NCBI GenBank assembly: GCA_024641285.1
Contig: JAHEDH010000006.1
Coordinates: 1-53,039 of the forward strand
Reading direction: 5' to 3'
Source of the DNA: a bacterium
GTDB taxonomy: Bacteria > Actinomycetota > Acidimicrobiia > Spongiisociales > ZC4RG35
Length of the DNA: 53,039 nt
The notes beneath the pieces are model-generated. The model was given only the letters and a program-made list of their open reading frames with translations. It was not told the origin of the DNA and did not search any database. The translations under genes and the position numbers were made by a program. This document shows positions 52,370 through 53,039 of the stretch, piece by piece. The first letter of the stretch is position 1, and the number at the start of each line of letters is the position of its first letter.

Positions 52370-53039
52370 CTATGTGGCGAGTGCACCGGCAGTGAGGGCC
52401 AGCGCGACCAGCAGTTGGAGTCTGGCCGTGCCGCCGAGAACTCCGATCAACGCTTCGGGAGACGCCTCGCGATAGACCCGCCCGACCAGGGGCCGGGCGA
52501 ACGGCAGGAACACCACGCTGATCCCGGCGAGGACCGGAATCCATCCGAGTCCCGCCGAGACGGCGATCACGGCGAACGGTGCGATCAGCAACATCGAGTA
52601 GAGGCGGCGAGATCGACCAGGACCGATCATCACGGCCAGCGTTCGCTTGCCCACCCGCTGATCGGTCTCGAGGTCGCGGATGTTGTTCGCCATCAGGATC
52701 GCTGCCGCCAACGAACCCATCACAGCGCCGAGGATCCACGCAGAAATGCCGGCTGTTCCGTCGTGGGCGAATCTGGTTCCGACGGTCGCCACGAAGCCGA
52801 AGAACACGAACACCATCACTTCGCCGAGCCCTCGGTACCCGTATGGGATGGGTCCACCCACATAGGTCAGCATGGCGAGGACCGAGACTGCTCCTATCAC
52901 CAGGATCGGCCACCCCGCGATGGTGAACAGCCAGATGCCGGTCGCAGCGGACACCGCCACGCTGGCGGCGACCGCCGCCCACATCTGACGCGGGGTGATG
53001 ATTCCGGCCGTCACCATGCGGGGAGGCCCGACGCGTTCG
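52370..53039 (-). CDS. menA: 1,4-dihydroxy-2-naphthoate polyprenyltransferase, 5' end cut by the window edge
   Basis: The frame is open to the right edge, giving 222 residues of a UbiA-family protein. It contains TYVGGPIPYGYRGLGEVMVFVFFGFVATVGTRF and AAILMANNIRDLETDQRVGKRTLAVMIGPG, the MenA-type second aspartate motif (NNIRDxxTD). The first motif (NDYxD region) lies beyond the window. MenA attaches the prenyl chain to dihydroxynaphthoate in menaquinone synthesis at the membrane. An internal ATG at 53017 is not the real start, since family residues (RVGPPRMV) continue upstream of it. Confidence 0.92.
   Translation of the reverse strand, partial: ERVGPPRMVTAGIITPRQMWAAVAASVAVSAATGIWLFTIAGWPILVIGAVSVLAMLTYVGGPIPYGYRGLGEVMVFVFFGFVATVGTRFAHDGTAGISAWILGAVMGSLAAAILMANNIRDLETDQRVGKRTLAVMIGPGRSRRLYSMLLIAPFAVIAVSAGLGWIPVLAGISVVFLPFARPLVGRVYREASPEALIGVLGGTARLQLLVALALTAGALAT

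Overview
The window is a gene-dense, high-GC stretch of an actinobacterial chromosome. The organism looks like an uncultured, menaquinone-using member of the Actinomycetota, perhaps near Acidimicrobiia. The evidence is the actinobacterial families (SCO6745, DUF1876, DUF3105, DUF6390, DUF5661), the MurA whose fosfomycin-target Cys is Asp, MenA, and frequent GTG starts. I see no insertion sequence, prophage or CRISPR array. The taxonomic call is inference.

Region 1 (1-19 kb) is mostly housekeeping. It holds a truncated SCO6745 gene, a universal stress protein, serA, a methyltransferase, an S9 peptidase, pgpA, a thioesterase, an FAH-family hydrolase, gltX followed by tRNA-Glu(TTC), a DsbB/thioredoxin pair, rpiB, murA and a SpoIID-domain protein. 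Within it, 11.6-15.1 kb is a sulfur-handling operon: a PocR-type regulator, a sulfide:quinone oxidoreductase-like flavoprotein broken by a one-base frameshift, DUF1641, a DsrC/TusE-like protein with only one C-terminal Cys, and a DsrE-like protein. At 18.46-18.80 kb lies an array of four double-hairpin repeats with compensatory stem changes.

Region 2 (18.9-51.5 kb) reads as a hypoxia/dormancy island resembling the mycobacterial DosR (DevR) regulon. The sensor kinase at 49.6-50.8 kb has a DosS-like GAF domain that keeps the heme-ligand His and distal Tyr at the right spacing. It is divergent from a DosR-like response regulator. A second DosR-like regulator at 37.5 kb has the same recognition helix but Glu in place of the phospho-acceptor Asp. 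Typical DosR-regulon families occur here: three universal stress proteins (a fourth is at 1 kb), Hsp20, DUF1876, a two-CBS protein and a PNPOx-fold protein. With them is an anaerobic carbon/electron module: two pyruvate phosphate dikinases, pyruvate:ferredoxin oxidoreductase, a dihydroorotate-dehydrogenase-like protein, D-lactate dehydrogenase and a group 3b [NiFe] (sulf)hydrogenase in hydBGDA order with its protease and HypC. About eighteen 14-bp sites resembling GGGACYTTCGNCMC, close to the mycobacterial DosR box, lie upstream of these genes, and one may drive a roughly 120-nt small RNA at 38.3 kb.

Other genes in region 2 are a cupredoxin/multicopper-oxidase fusion, a PGM1-like ATP-grasp peptide ligase, a small zincin, an EamA transporter, a DUF6390 protein and a two-domain VOC protein. 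The window ends with a DUF3105 protein and the 3' part of menA.
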